A stretch of 64,000 nucleotides of DNA from JAGBWK01 sp964544595 (lineage in GTDB: Bacteria > Bacteroidota > Bacteroidia > Bacteroidales > Muribaculaceae). A program made the position numbers and the translations under genes. Position 1 is the first letter of the stretch, and each line of letters starts with the position of its first letter. Location of the stretch: contig CAZJBM010000011.1 of NCBI GenBank assembly GCA_964544595.1, forward strand, positions 1-64,000. The letters are read 5' to 3'. Below, piece by piece: positions 42,163 to 51,402 of this stretch. The notes under the pieces were generated by a model, which had not been told where the DNA came from, did no database searches, and was given only the letters and a program-made list of their open reading frames with translations.

Positions 42163-43872
42163 ATGACACACGACAAGAAATACCGCTCCCTCTTTCGCCG
42201 TTTTGCGGCATTGATGTCCGACCCCGATGTTCTGGCCTTCGTTTTGCCCATAGCACTTATTATTCCTAATCTCATTTTGTGCGTCACTGACTCAATGCCC
42301 TGGTGGATGCGTATTGTCAATATCGTGCTGCCCCTGTCGGTTTATTATCTCTTGACTTCGGTTATCAAGCGTATAGGATTACTTACCGTGGCCCTATTCG
42401 TTCTTATGGCCCTCAATTCATTCCAAATCGTGGTGCTATATCTATTTGGAGAGAGGGTTATTGCCATTGATATGTTTCTCAATGTGGTGACTACTCAGCC
42501 CTCGGAGGCTTGCGAGCTGCTTGCCAACCTTATTTTCCCCTTGCTTTTCTGCGCTGCCGTGTATATCACATTGACCGCATTCGGAGTCTATGCGGTGTGC
42601 AAGAAGCAAAAAACATCTGTCACTTATCGCCGCCGTATGCTTATGTGGAGTATAGGCGGTATTGCTTTCGGAGGACTCATTCTCGCGGTCGGCCTTATCT
42701 CCTCCCGCTCTACCACCCAGTTGCGCAATCTCTACCCCTACAATGTTTGCTCCAACATCGTGACCGCCACCAAGCGCATTGACCAAAGCCTTAACTATCC
42801 GAAGACATCTGCTGGATTTTCTTATCATGCCACTGACACTCATCGTGCCGACAGCTGTGAGATTCATGTGCTGATTATCGGCGAGACGAGCCGCGCCATC
42901 AATTGGCAGCTTCATGGATATGGCCGCGAGACCAATCCGGAGCTATCTGGGCGCGACGACGTTATATTTTTCGACCGTGCTATTTCTCAGTCCAATACCA
43001 CCCACAAATGCGTTCCAATGCTCTTGTCGGAGGTCGACCCCTACAACTTCGACTCTATCGTGAACCGCAAAAGCATTATCACTGCCTTTAAGGAGGTAGG
43101 CTACAAAACAGCGTATTTCACCACTCAGCCCAAAAATAATTCCTACAACGAGCATTTCGCTTGCGAGGCCGACACTACCGTTTTCATCCCCAATCATAGC
43201 CACTACGACATGGATCTTGTCGACATGATGACCCAATTTATCGCCGATAATCCATGCCCCGGTAAGCTCTTTATCGTGCTGCACACCTACGGCTCTCATT
43301 TCAGCTACATCGACCGCCTCCCATCCTCCTTCCATCATTTCACCCCCGACGGCGACTCTAATGCCACTATGGCCAATCGCGATCAGCTCCTCAACGCCTA
43401 TGACAATACGATTCGGTATACCGACCATGTGATCAACACAGCTATCACTGCATTGCAGCAGACTGGCGTTCCCGCATCGCTCCTATATGTGTCGGATCAC
43501 GGCGAGGATATATTTGATGATTCACGCGAGCGTTTCCTCCATGCGTCTCCCTCCCCTACCTACTATCAGCTCCATGTGCCTATGCTGGCCTGGACTTCTT
43601 CGGCCTACGACGCTAATTACCCCGACGTTCGCCCGACTCTTCTCTCCCATCAGCACAGTTACATCGCTCCCCCGCAGCAATTATTCCATACCATGACTCA
43701 GATTTCTGGGCTATCTACCCCCTACTTCAAGCCTGAGAACTCTTTAGCGTCGAAGCGGTTCAAATCGCCTGCGCCCGTCTTTCTCGACGACTACAACGAG
43801 CCTACCCCGCTCGATCAATCAGGCCTTAAGAGCGAAGACATAGAGCAATTCCGTTCTATCGGTGTGTTATGA
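42163..43872 (+). CDS. Lipid A/glycan phosphoethanolamine transferase (EptA-like)
   Basis: 569 aa from the ATG at 42163 (MTHDKKYRSLFRRF); an upstream in-frame start would overlap the previous gene. Five membrane helices occupy about residues 20-170, followed by a periplasmic sulfatase-fold domain. Metal and catalytic motifs: IGETSRAINWQLHGYGRETNPEL, the nucleophile region SQSNTTHKCVPMLLSE, LHTYGSHFSY and VSDHGEDIF. It moves phosphoethanolamine from phosphatidylethanolamine onto lipid A or another glycan. The window also encodes LpxK, so a lipid A target is plausible but not shown. Confidence 0.87.
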   Translation: MTHDKKYRSLFRRFAALMSDPDVLAFVLPIALIIPNLILCVTDSMPWWMRIVNIVLPLSVYYLLTSVIKRIGLLTVALFVLMALNSFQIVVLYLFGERVIAIDMFLNVVTTQPSEACELLANLIFPLLFCAAVYITLTAFGVYAVCKKQKTSVTYRRRMLMWSIGGIAFGGLILAVGLISSRSTTQLRNLYPYNVCSNIVTATKRIDQSLNYPKTSAGFSYHATDTHRADSCEIHVLIIGETSRAINWQLHGYGRETNPELSGRDDVIFFDRAISQSNTTHKCVPMLLSEVDPYNFDSIVNRKSIITAFKEVGYKTAYFTTQPKNNSYNEHFACEADTTVFIPNHSHYDMDLVDMMTQFIADNPCPGKLFIVLHTYGSHFSYIDRLPSSFHHFTPDGDSNATMANRDQLLNAYDNTIRYTDHVINTAITALQQTGVPASLLYVSDHGEDIFDDSRERFLHASPSPTYYQLHVPMLAWTSSAYDANYPDVRPTLLSHQHSYIAPPQQLFHTMTQISGLSTPYFKPENSLASKRFKSPAPVFLDDYNEPTPLDQSGLKSEDIEQFRSIGVL

Positions 43873-44014
43873 ATATTTTCAACCTTCAATCTTTTCTCGT
43901 AATCAAAGTTTCCTAAAAATATTTTTATATTGCTGAATGTCAGTATTGTAAAAATTGCATAAGTAAAAATTGTTTTCCAAAACGAAAATATTTTGAGATT
44001 TTACGTGTCAAATC

Positions 44015-44046
44015 TTTGCGCTTTTTGAATAACTTCTGTATCTTTG
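44015..44046 (+). promoter_or_regulatory. Promoter of nrdD
   Basis: TTTG at 44015-44018, a 20-bp spacer and a perfect TATCTTTG at 44039-44046. The ATG is 36 bp further on. A TTTGA...TCAAA inverted repeat (43992-44012) just upstream overlaps the -33 region and could be an operator, but its spacing fits neither Crp nor Fnr sites. Confidence 0.7.
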
Positions 44047-44081
44047 CGCCATAAATCAATCATGAAATTCCGTTCCCCGAA

Positions 44082-46289
44082 ATGATACAGACAGTATTGA
44101 AGCGCGATGGTCGCGTCGTTGGCTTCAACGAAGAGAAAATTAAAGCCGCGATCCGTAAAGCGATGCTTACAACCGAGCTTGGCGAAGACGAAGCGCTTAT
44201 TCAGCGTGTCGTCGACCGCATAGCCATGTCAGGCCCCGAGCAAATGAGCGTCGAGGATATTCAAGACCGCGTTGAGATCGAGCTTATGAAGTCCTCCCGC
44301 AAGGAGGTTGCCAAGAAATATATCGCCTATCGCGACAAGCGTTCTATCGCCCGCAAAGCTAAGACCCACGACATTTTCCTCGAAATCATCGAGGCGAAAA
44401 ACAACGACATAACCCGCGAGAACGCCAATATGAATACCGATTCTCCAGCGGGAATGATGATGAAGTTCGCTTCCGAGACCACCAAACCCTTTGTCGACGA
44501 TTACCTTCTTACCGAAGAGGCTCGCACTGCCGTGCGCGACGGCTATCTTCATATCCACGACAAAGACTACTACCCTACCAAATCGCTGACCTGCGTTCAA
44601 CATCCCCTCGACCGTATCCTTAAGGCCGGATTCATCGCCGGCCATGGTGAGTCACGCCCTGCCAAGCGTATCGAGACCGCGTCGATTATTGCTTGCATTT
44701 CGCTTGAGACGGCCCAAAATGAGATGCACGGTGGCCAGGCTATTCCAGCTTTCGATTTCTACCTTGCCCCTTATGTTCGCGCTTCGTTTCAGGAGGAGTT
44801 GCGGAATGTTGAGAAAATTACCGGTGAAGACTATTCCGATCTCTATGATATCCGGCTCAGCGACTTCGAGACGAAGCCCCTCGATGGACTTTCTGTTCGC
44901 GAACGCGCTCTTCAGCATGCCGTCAATCGTACTGTCAGCCGCGTTCATCAGGCGATGGAAGCCTTCATCCACAATATGAATACCATCCATTCTCGCGGCG
45001 GCAATCAGGTAGTCTTTTCCTCGATTAACTATGGTACTGACGTTTCAGCCGAAGGCCGTTGTATTATCCGCGAGCTGCTTAATTCCACTTACGAAGGCGT
45101 GGGCGACGGCGCGACCGCTATTTTCCCTATCCAGATTTGGAAAAAGAAGCGCGGAGTCAATTTCCTCCCTGGCGACCCCAACTACGACCTCTATCAAAAG
45201 GCTTGCAAAGTAACCGCGCGTCGTTTCTTCCCCAACTTTCTTAATCTCGACGCTACGTTCAACCAAAGTGAGTCGTGGCGTGCCGACGACCCCGAGCGCT
45301 ACCTCCACGAAGTCGCTACTATGGGTTGCCGCACACGCGTTTTCGAGAACCGATTCGGCCCAAAAACCTCTATCGGGCGCGGTAATATAAGCTTCTCTAC
45401 CGTCAACATTGTGCGCATTGCTATCGAGCAGATGAATGTCATTGATCAGAGTGAGCGTATCGACCGCTTTTTCAAGCAGCTCGACCGGGTGCTCGACATC
45501 ACTGCCCGTCAGCTTCACGATCGGTTTGATTTTCAGAAAACCGCTCTCGTCAAGCAGTTTCCTCTCGTTATGTCCAAGCTTTGGAACGGTGCCGACCGTC
45601 TTTCCCCTTCCGAGACCATTGAGGCCGTTATCAATCAAGGCACGCTCGGTATCGGATTCATCGGCCTTGCCGAGTGCCTTGTGGCTCTTACCGGCAAGCA
45701 TCATGGCGAAAGCGACGAGGCGCAGAAACTTGGCCTTCGTATCGTCAGCCATATCCGCTCCAAGGCTAACGAATATAGCGAGACCTACGGCCACAACTAC
45801 TCAGTGCTTGCCACTCCCGCCGAAGGCTTGTCGGGCAAATTTACCGCCAAAGATCGCAAAAGTTTCGGCGTCATTTCTGGAGTGACTGATAAAGCCTATT
45901 ACACCAACTCCAACCATGTGCCGGTTTACTACCATTGCTCTCCGCGTAAAAAAGCGCAGATCGAGGCGCCTTACCATGAGCTTACCCGCGGTGGCCATAT
46001 ATTCTACGTAGAGATCGACGGCGACGCCACCCACAATCCCCAAGCCATTGCCGATATTGTCAATCTCATGGACGCCCACAATATTGGCTACGGATCGGTC
46101 AATCACAATCGAAACCGTTGCATGGACTGCGGCTACGAGGATGCTCAGGACAATCTTGAGGAATGTCCGCGCTGCCACTCCCGCAATCTCGACAAGCTCC
46201 AGCGCATCACCGGCTATCTTGTCGGCACCACCGACCGCTGGAACTCAGCGAAACTTGCCGAACTTTGCGACCGCGTTGTCCATAAATGA
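44082..46289 (+). CDS. nrdD: Anaerobic ribonucleoside-triphosphate reductase
   Basis: 735 aa class III reductase making deoxynucleotides under strict anaerobiosis. An N-terminal ATP-cone (residues 1-90, VLKRDGRVVGFNEEKIKAAIRKAM) is followed by the catalytic ten-stranded barrel. The zinc site CMDCGYEDAQDNLEECPRCHS and the glycyl-radical loop RITGYLVGT (Gly about 711) are near the C-terminus. The usual C before GY is Thr here (ITGY in place of VCGY), a change that is common outside enterobacteria. Its activase NrdG is encoded at 23.9 kb. Own promoter and terminator make it a single-gene unit. Confidence 0.95.
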   Translation: MIQTVLKRDGRVVGFNEEKIKAAIRKAMLTTELGEDEALIQRVVDRIAMSGPEQMSVEDIQDRVEIELMKSSRKEVAKKYIAYRDKRSIARKAKTHDIFLEIIEAKNNDITRENANMNTDSPAGMMMKFASETTKPFVDDYLLTEEARTAVRDGYLHIHDKDYYPTKSLTCVQHPLDRILKAGFIAGHGESRPAKRIETASIIACISLETAQNEMHGGQAIPAFDFYLAPYVRASFQEELRNVEKITGEDYSDLYDIRLSDFETKPLDGLSVRERALQHAVNRTVSRVHQAMEAFIHNMNTIHSRGGNQVVFSSINYGTDVSAEGRCIIRELLNSTYEGVGDGATAIFPIQIWKKKRGVNFLPGDPNYDLYQKACKVTARRFFPNFLNLDATFNQSESWRADDPERYLHEVATMGCRTRVFENRFGPKTSIGRGNISFSTVNIVRIAIEQMNVIDQSERIDRFFKQLDRVLDITARQLHDRFDFQKTALVKQFPLVMSKLWNGADRLSPSETIEAVINQGTLGIGFIGLAECLVALTGKHHGESDEAQKLGLRIVSHIRSKANEYSETYGHNYSVLATPAEGLSGKFTAKDRKSFGVISGVTDKAYYTNSNHVPVYYHCSPRKKAQIEAPYHELTRGGHIFYVEIDGDATHNPQAIADIVNLMDAHNIGYGSVNHNRNRCMDCGYEDAQDNLEECPRCHSRNLDKLQRITGYLVGTTDRWNSAKLAELCDRVVHK

Positions 46290-46311
46290 TACATTTCTAC
46301 TCTGTCAATCT

Positions 46312-46358
46312 TTAGAGCCTACCTTACGATATGTGTAAAAGATAGGCTCTATTTTTCC
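46312..46358 (+). terminator. Rho-independent terminator of nrdD
   Basis: TAGAGCCTA (46313-46321) and TAGGCTCTA (46343-46351) form a 9-bp perfect stem with a 21-nt loop, followed by TTTTT and further T-rich sequence. The chance resemblance to the IS ends (AGAGCCT) does not extend past eight bases. Confidence 0.8.
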
Positions 46359-46396
46359 TTTTTTTCGGCTTATTTTTGAAAAACCATTATATTCTA

Positions 46397-46427
46397 TTGA
46401 TATTTTTGAAATAATGCGTTAACTTTG
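46397..46427 (+). promoter_or_regulatory. Promoter of lpxK
   Basis: TTG at 46397-46399, a 20-bp spacer and a perfect TAACTTTG at 46420-46427. It is 75 bp before the lpxK ATG. Confidence 0.65.
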
Positions 46428-46502
46428 CGGTTTAAAGGCTTCTGCCTTATGTCAGTTGTCCACCTTCTTCTCTTTTCAATGGTTTTCACAATTACCTGAA
46501 CA

Positions 46503-47594
46503 ATGGCTGCCAATAAGTTTGTGAAAAATCTGATTTTGCTACCTTTGTCGAAGCTCTACGGCCTCGGCGTAGGTTTTCGCAGCCTTATGTTTCGGTGGGG
46601 ATTACTGAAGAGCCGCACTTTTGACGTTCCTGTCATAGCGGTCGGCAACCTCGCCGTGGGTGGCACTGGCAAAACCCCTCATACCGAGTATATTATCGAT
46701 TTGCTTCGACGTAATTACCGTATCGGTGTGATTTCTCGCGGATACAAGCGTAAGACCAAAGGCTTTGTCCTTGCCACGAGTCGCTCTACACCTCTCGACA
46801 TCGGCGACGAGCCTTATCAGATTTATCAGAAATTTGGCCGCGACATCATGGTTGCCGTCGGTGAGGATAGATGCGAAGCCATTGATAAGCTACTTGCTAT
46901 TGACCCGAAAATCAACCTCATTGTTCTTGACGACGCGTTGCAGCATAAATATGTGAAGCCGACTATCTCCGTGCTGCTTACCGACTTCAACCGCCCGATT
47001 TATATGGACAAGTTGCTGCCGCTTGGTCGCTTGCGCGAGCCTGCGTCAGAAGCCTATAAAGCCGACTTCGTCATTGTTACCAAATGCCCTGCCGATCTTA
47101 AGCCGATTGAGTATCGCCTCCTTGAAAAGAATCTCGGATTGCAGGCTTTTCAGCATCTTCTCTTCTCGATGTTTGAATATCTCCCGCTCCGTCCTGTTTT
47201 CCCCGAAGTGTGCAAGGAGCAGGTTAATCTCAATTGGTTTGGCCGCAACGACACGATTTTGGCCGTATCGGGCATTGCCAATCCCCGCCCTCTCATACGT
47301 CATTTGAAGAAGTTCGGTCCGCGCGTCAAAGTGAAAGTATTCCCTGATCATCATTACTTCAATCGCCGCGATATCGAAATCATACGCCAGCGCTTCGACG
47401 AACTCGAAGGAGAGAATAAGATAATCGTGACTACCGAAAAAGATGCCGTTCGTCTCGCCCACAACCCCTACTTCCCCGAAGAATTGAAAAAACGCATCTA
47501 TTATCAGCCTATTGTGGTTAAGTTCGACGAGCATACTCCCGAAAACTTCGACTACGAGCTAAAGAAAATGCTCGACGAGCGCCGCCCCTCCTGA
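46503..47594 (+). CDS. lpxK: Tetraacyldisaccharide 4'-kinase
   Basis: 363 aa peripheral inner-membrane kinase that phosphorylates the 4' position of the lipid A disaccharide. The N-terminal amphipathic/hydrophobic start (ILLPLSKLYGLGVGFRSL) and the P-loop AVGNLAVGGTGKTPHTEYI (about residues 43-60) are present. ISRGYKRKTKGFV, VGEDRCEAIDKLL and IVLDDALQHKYV (DD-x-QH motif) follow. Its presence shows lipid A synthesis in this organism. Transcribed alone, ending at a shared terminator with prs. Confidence 0.95.
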   Translation: MAANKFVKNLILLPLSKLYGLGVGFRSLMFRWGLLKSRTFDVPVIAVGNLAVGGTGKTPHTEYIIDLLRRNYRIGVISRGYKRKTKGFVLATSRSTPLDIGDEPYQIYQKFGRDIMVAVGEDRCEAIDKLLAIDPKINLIVLDDALQHKYVKPTISVLLTDFNRPIYMDKLLPLGRLREPASEAYKADFVIVTKCPADLKPIEYRLLEKNLGLQAFQHLLFSMFEYLPLRPVFPEVCKEQVNLNWFGRNDTILAVSGIANPRPLIRHLKKFGPRVKVKVFPDHHYFNRRDIEIIRQRFDELEGENKIIVTTEKDAVRLAHNPYFPEELKKRIYYQPIVVKFDEHTPENFDYELKKMLDERRPS

Positions 47595-47712
47595 TCCAAC
47601 ACTCCAATCGCTTGCCTCACTATCCTTACGGTGCGCATGTAATAAGCCAAGAGTGCGAAACCGCCCGACACATTATTATCGGGTATCCTACGCCCATATA
47701 CATACGAAATAC

Positions 47713-47749
47713 GAAAAAGGAAGCGCTGTCATTCAACGCTTCCTTCTTT
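47713..47749. terminator. Bidirectional terminator between lpxK and prs
   Basis: AAGGAAGCG (47717-47725) and CGCTTCCTT (47737-47745) form a 9-bp stem. It is flanked by AAA/TTT runs on both sides, so it can terminate both the lpxK and prs transcripts. Confidence 0.72.
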
Positions 47750-47767
47750 GTATTGGAAATTAACGAA

Positions 47768-48712
47768 TTATTTGATAAGATACTGCGACGAAATTGATTC
47801 GTTGGTATGCACTCGATGGATCGTGTCGGCAAACATCCGGGCCACGCTGAGAATGGTCACCTTCTTAGAATCCTTAGAATAAGGGATAGAGTTGGTGAAA
47901 ATCATCTCCGTGAGGCCGCTCTCGTCAACGCGCTGTGTTGCGGGGTCGCTCATGATGGGATGTGAAGCGACAGCGCGTACCGATTTCGCTCCCGCGCTCA
48001 TCATCAGGTCTGCGGCCTTAGTGATAGTTCCAGCTGTGTCGACCATATCGTCGATAAGCACCACGTTCTTGTCCTTAACGTCGCCGATAATAGTCATGTT
48101 GGCCACGACGTTGGCTTTGGCGCGCTGTTTGTGGCAAAGTACTAAGGGCACATTAAGGAATTTGGCAAAGTTGTTGGCGCGTTTCGCACCCCCGACGTCA
48201 GGTGTGGCGATCACGAGGTTTTCAAGGTTGAGCGACTGAATGTATGGGATAAACACCGACGAAGAGTAGAGGTGGTCAACCGGCACGTCGAAGAATCCTT
48301 GAATCTGGTCGGCATGGAGGTCCATGGTGATGATACGGTCAACGCCCGCTACTGTAAGCAGATTGGCAACCAGTTTGGCGGCGATTGACACGCGGGGTTT
48401 ATCCTTACGGTCCTGTCGTGCCCAGCCGAAATATGGCATGACGGCGATAATTGATTTGGCTGACGCGCGCTTGGCGGCATCAATCATCAGCAACAGTTCC
48501 ATCAAGTTGTCTGAATTGGGAAAAGTGGACTGAACGAGATAGACCTCGCATCCGCGGATTGATTCCTCAAATGAGACCTCAAATTCGCCGTCGGCGAAGT
48601 GCTGGATGTTCATTTGTCCGAGTGGCACTCCCAGCTCTTTACAAATTTCTTCTGCCATGTAGCGGGAGTTAGTTCCTGAAAAGACTTTGATGGGTGGTAA
48701 GAATGAATTCAT
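47768..48712 (-). CDS. prs: Ribose-phosphate pyrophosphokinase
   Basis: 314 aa. Makes PRPP from ribose-5-phosphate and ATP for nucleotide, His and Trp synthesis. Seen: IKVFSGTNSRYMAEEICKELG, FADGEFEVSFEESIRG, the MPYFGWARQDRK flexible loop, the Mg/PRPP motif DLHADQIQGFFDVPVDHL, and the PP loop VVLIDDMVDTAGTI. Length is normal. It is 15 bp downstream of the amylase gene and has no own promoter in the gap, so it is probably the last gene of a patatin-amylase-prs unit. Confidence 0.96.
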   Translation of the reverse strand: MNSFLPPIKVFSGTNSRYMAEEICKELGVPLGQMNIQHFADGEFEVSFEESIRGCEVYLVQSTFPNSDNLMELLLMIDAAKRASAKSIIAVMPYFGWARQDRKDKPRVSIAAKLVANLLTVAGVDRIITMDLHADQIQGFFDVPVDHLYSSSVFIPYIQSLNLENLVIATPDVGGAKRANNFAKFLNVPLVLCHKQRAKANVVANMTIIGDVKDKNVVLIDDMVDTAGTITKAADLMMSAGAKSVRAVASHPIMSDPATQRVDESGLTEMIFTNSIPYSKDSKKVTILSVARMFADTIHRVHTNESISSQYLIK

Positions 48713-48727
48713 TGGGGTATATTGCTT

Positions 48728-50467
48728 TTAGGATTTCTTTTTCTTTGATGCTTTTTCTGATACGCTCTCTGAAGTTGGCTTATGTTTCAACTTCCATATC
48801 ACGGCGTTGGTAGGCGACGGTATGTAGGTGCGGAACGGCGTTTCCGACGATAGCGTTTTCTTCGCTTTCTGGCCTGATAGTAATTCCGTCATCTCAAATT
48901 CACCCTCCGGTATATCCAGCAGATCAAATGCGTGGCGGGGCAGGTTGACCTCTACTTCTGCGGCCGGGCCGTGGTGGAAGTTGACAACGAATATCAGCGT
49001 CTCGTCGTCGCATGAGCGTATAAACGAGTAGTGGCTGTGGGGATTGAAATGAGGATTGTTGTAGTTGACGTACATTACGTCGAAGAATCGCCCTTGCGCT
49101 ATCGCTTTCTCTTCGTTGCATAGCGATAGGATATGCTGATACTCCTTTCTGAGCTTGATTTCGGCGGGAGTAAGCAAGCGGTCGTCGCATCTGCCTCCGT
49201 CGAGCCATCGGCGTAGGGTCGATAGCGACCAGTAGTCGAATATCGTTGTTCGCCCGTCGCGTCCGCTGAAGCCCTCTGCCTCTATAGCAGGCTCACCGAG
49301 CTCCTGCCCCATATAGAGCATGAAGGGGCCTGTGGAAATCATGGAGCTTACAATGAGCGATGGTATCACTTTCGACGCGTCGCCGGCATACTGAGGCGAA
49401 GCGAAGCGCTGCTCGTCGTGATTCTCAAGGAAATTCAGCATCTTGTCGCCGAGTCCTTCCACCGTCTGCCAGCATGATGTCAGCGTGGCGGCCGAGTGGT
49501 TTGAACATTCTATCGCGCGAAGCGAGTCATAGAGATTCACCTTGTCGTAGAGGTAGTCAAATCCGCCTATGTTTATGAAATCGCCATATAGGTGTATGTC
49601 GTAGATCTCTGCAATGAAAACGATTCCCGGGTAGCGCTCCTTCACGTTCGCTATTGCCCACCGCCAGAACTCGATCGGGACCATGTGGGCCATGTCGCAG
49701 CGAAATCCGTCGACCCCCTTCGAGGCCCAGAAGCGGAGTATATGGAGCATCTTTAGCCATGTCGGCGGTATCGGGTCGAAGTGATGAGAGCCGTCCGCAG
49801 GGTCTATTCCGTAATTAAGTTTTACGGTTTCATACCAGTCGTTGCGGCCCGGGAAAGCGGTGAAGCAGTCGTTGCCCGACGCTTTTGCCGGGAACTCGAT
49901 ATATGCGTCCTCCCCTATTCCGAGATCGATCGAGGGTGCGAATTGTTGGCGTGTTATGTAATAGAAGTTATTACGCGGGGAGAAGAACATATTCGGGTCG
50001 TCGCCCTGGCCTAAATCCTCTATTCCCGCGGGTGCCGCATCTGAATGGTAGCGACGGGCCACATGATTGGGCACGAAATCGATTATCACCTTCATGCCCG
50101 ATTTATGGGTGCGATTCACGAGGGCCTCAAACTCCTCCATTCGCTTATCGACATTCTCCGCTATGTCGGGGTCTATATCATAGTAGTCCTTGATTGCATA
50201 GGGAGAGCCGGCTTTTCCCTTTACTATTTTAGGGTGATCTTTGGCTATACCGTGTTTCGAGTAGTCGGTACAGTGAGCATGTTCGATCACGCCCGTGTAC
50301 CATACGTGAGTGACGCCGAGGCCTTTTATGGCATTGAGCACGCCGAGAGTTATATCATTTAGTTTGCCCGACCCGTTTTGTTCGATTGTGCCGTCGGGTA
50401 CGCAATTAGGGCACGTGTTGGCAAATAATCTCGGTAGGAGCTGGTATATGATCGGCTTTGTCTTCAT
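48728..50467 (-). CDS. Cytoplasmic alpha-amylase family (GH13) glycosidase
   Basis: 579 aa. GH13 motifs: region I VIIDFVPNHV, region II DGFRCDMAH (catalytic Asp), region III FIAEIYD (acid Glu), and region IV LENHDEQR. No signal peptide, so it acts inside the cell, probably on glycogen or imported maltodextrins, rather than as a Sus-type secreted enzyme. The C-terminal beta domain (about 480-570) and a Lys/Ser-rich tail (SEKASKKKKS) follow. Substrate cannot be fixed. It is the middle gene of a three-gene unit (gaps 16 and 15 bp). Confidence 0.9.
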   Translation of the reverse strand: MKTKPIIYQLLPRLFANTCPNCVPDGTIEQNGSGKLNDITLGVLNAIKGLGVTHVWYTGVIEHAHCTDYSKHGIAKDHPKIVKGKAGSPYAIKDYYDIDPDIAENVDKRMEEFEALVNRTHKSGMKVIIDFVPNHVARRYHSDAAPAGIEDLGQGDDPNMFFSPRNNFYYITRQQFAPSIDLGIGEDAYIEFPAKASGNDCFTAFPGRNDWYETVKLNYGIDPADGSHHFDPIPPTWLKMLHILRFWASKGVDGFRCDMAHMVPIEFWRWAIANVKERYPGIVFIAEIYDIHLYGDFINIGGFDYLYDKVNLYDSLRAIECSNHSAATLTSCWQTVEGLGDKMLNFLENHDEQRFASPQYAGDASKVIPSLIVSSMISTGPFMLYMGQELGEPAIEAEGFSGRDGRTTIFDYWSLSTLRRWLDGGRCDDRLLTPAEIKLRKEYQHILSLCNEEKAIAQGRFFDVMYVNYNNPHFNPHSHYSFIRSCDDETLIFVVNFHHGPAAEVEVNLPRHAFDLLDIPEGEFEMTELLSGQKAKKTLSSETPFRTYIPSPTNAVIWKLKHKPTSESVSEKASKKKKS

Positions 50468-50483
50468 TGTTGGTTTTGGCGGT

Positions 50484-51284
50484 TTATGATTGTGATGAAG
50501 ATAAATAACCTTTATCCTTCAGTATCTGTCGAGCGGTACTGTAGCCGCGGAGATAAACCTCGCGTATCTGCTTGAGGTTAAATGCTTTGTACGACGATAT
50601 GTCGTCGATTGAGATAGAGAGATCGCAGAGTTGTATGTCGCGCGACTGGTATATCTTGGTAACAAGGCCGTAGGTGCGGATACCCACGTCAAGGAAACTT
50701 GACTTAAAGTTGTGCTCATGGTCGAGCGGGCTGCAATTCACGCCTATGAGCAATTCACATTTGTCGCGGAGCACCGGGGCCGGCAGGTTTCTGAGCACTC
50801 CCCCGTCGACATATCTCACTCCGTTTATCGTGACGGGCTGAAAAACGATAGGTATGCTGCACGATGCGACCATCGTTTCGCCTATTGGCCCGGTATTGAG
50901 GTCGATTGCGAGGCCATGGTCAAGGTCAGTCAACCCTAAGTATGTGGGTATTTTCAGATCCTCAAGATTCTTATACTCCTTGCCTATTACCTTCAATATG
51001 TGTTTCTTGAATTTTTCTATACTGAAAAAACCTCCCTTCGACATCTTGATTTCAGCGAAATCAAAAAACTTGGCTTTGGAGAAGGCTTTCAGCATTTCAT
51101 CAAATCCTACGCCGGCGGCATACATCACCGCTACGACCGAACCGGCGCTTACGCCCGAAATCACATCGGGTTTAAGCCCCGCCTCTTCAAGAGCCTTCAA
51201 TACTCCGACGTGGGCGAATCCTCTCGCTCCACCGCCGCTGAGGGCTACTCCTATCTTATATGGTCTGGTTGGATTTGAATCCAT
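50484..51284 (-). CDS. Patatin-like phospholipase
   Basis: 266 aa. The oxyanion loop GGGARGFAHVGVLKAL (about residues 17-32) and the nucleophile elbow GVSAGSVVAV (Ser about 45) are the two patatin signatures. DGG at YVDGGVLRNLPA supplies the catalytic Asp of the Ser-Asp dyad. There is no signal peptide. Related small patatins act on membrane phospholipids. The gene heads the unit with amylase and prs, an unusual combination that need not be functional. Confidence 0.9.
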   Translation of the reverse strand: MDSNPTRPYKIGVALSGGGARGFAHVGVLKALEEAGLKPDVISGVSAGSVVAVMYAAGVGFDEMLKAFSKAKFFDFAEIKMSKGGFFSIEKFKKHILKVIGKEYKNLEDLKIPTYLGLTDLDHGLAIDLNTGPIGETMVASCSIPIVFQPVTINGVRYVDGGVLRNLPAPVLRDKCELLIGVNCSPLDHEHNFKSSFLDVGIRTYGLVTKIYQSRDIQLCDLSISIDDISSYKAFNLKQIREVYLRGYSTARQILKDKGYLSSSQS

Positions 51285-51300
51285 TTTGCTGATTTTTTTG

Positions 51301-51308
51301 CAAAGATA
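51301..51308 (-). promoter_or_regulatory. -7 element for the patatin gene
   Basis: The minus-strand sequence TATCTTTG is a perfect TAnnTTTG, 17 bp upstream of the patatin ATG. No clear -33 TTTG lies at the expected spacing, so only half of a promoter is supported. Confidence 0.4.
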
Positions 51309-51402
51309 CTACTTAAAAACGAAAAAACATTGTAAAATTTAATTAAAAAGCATGAGAAATTTGTAACTTCGCGACCATATTTTTCACTCATACATTATAT
51401 AT

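Noticed and set aside
43992..44012. Fnr- or Crp-like operator (TTTGA...TCAAA) upstream of nrdD
   Set aside because: The spacing between half-sites is 11 bp, which fits neither Fnr (4 bp) nor Crp (6 bp), and the halves are only five bases. Noted with the promoter only.
46314..46350. Third IS copy suggested by AGAGCCTA...TAGGCTCT after nrdD
   Set aside because: Only eight bases resemble the IS end, the sequence lacks the CCCATAA part, and the loop and T-run mark it as a terminator.
47612..47832. Two opposite small ORFs, both reading KKEAL...ASFFV
   Set aside because: The shared peptide is a by-product of the lpxK-prs terminator palindrome read from both sides.
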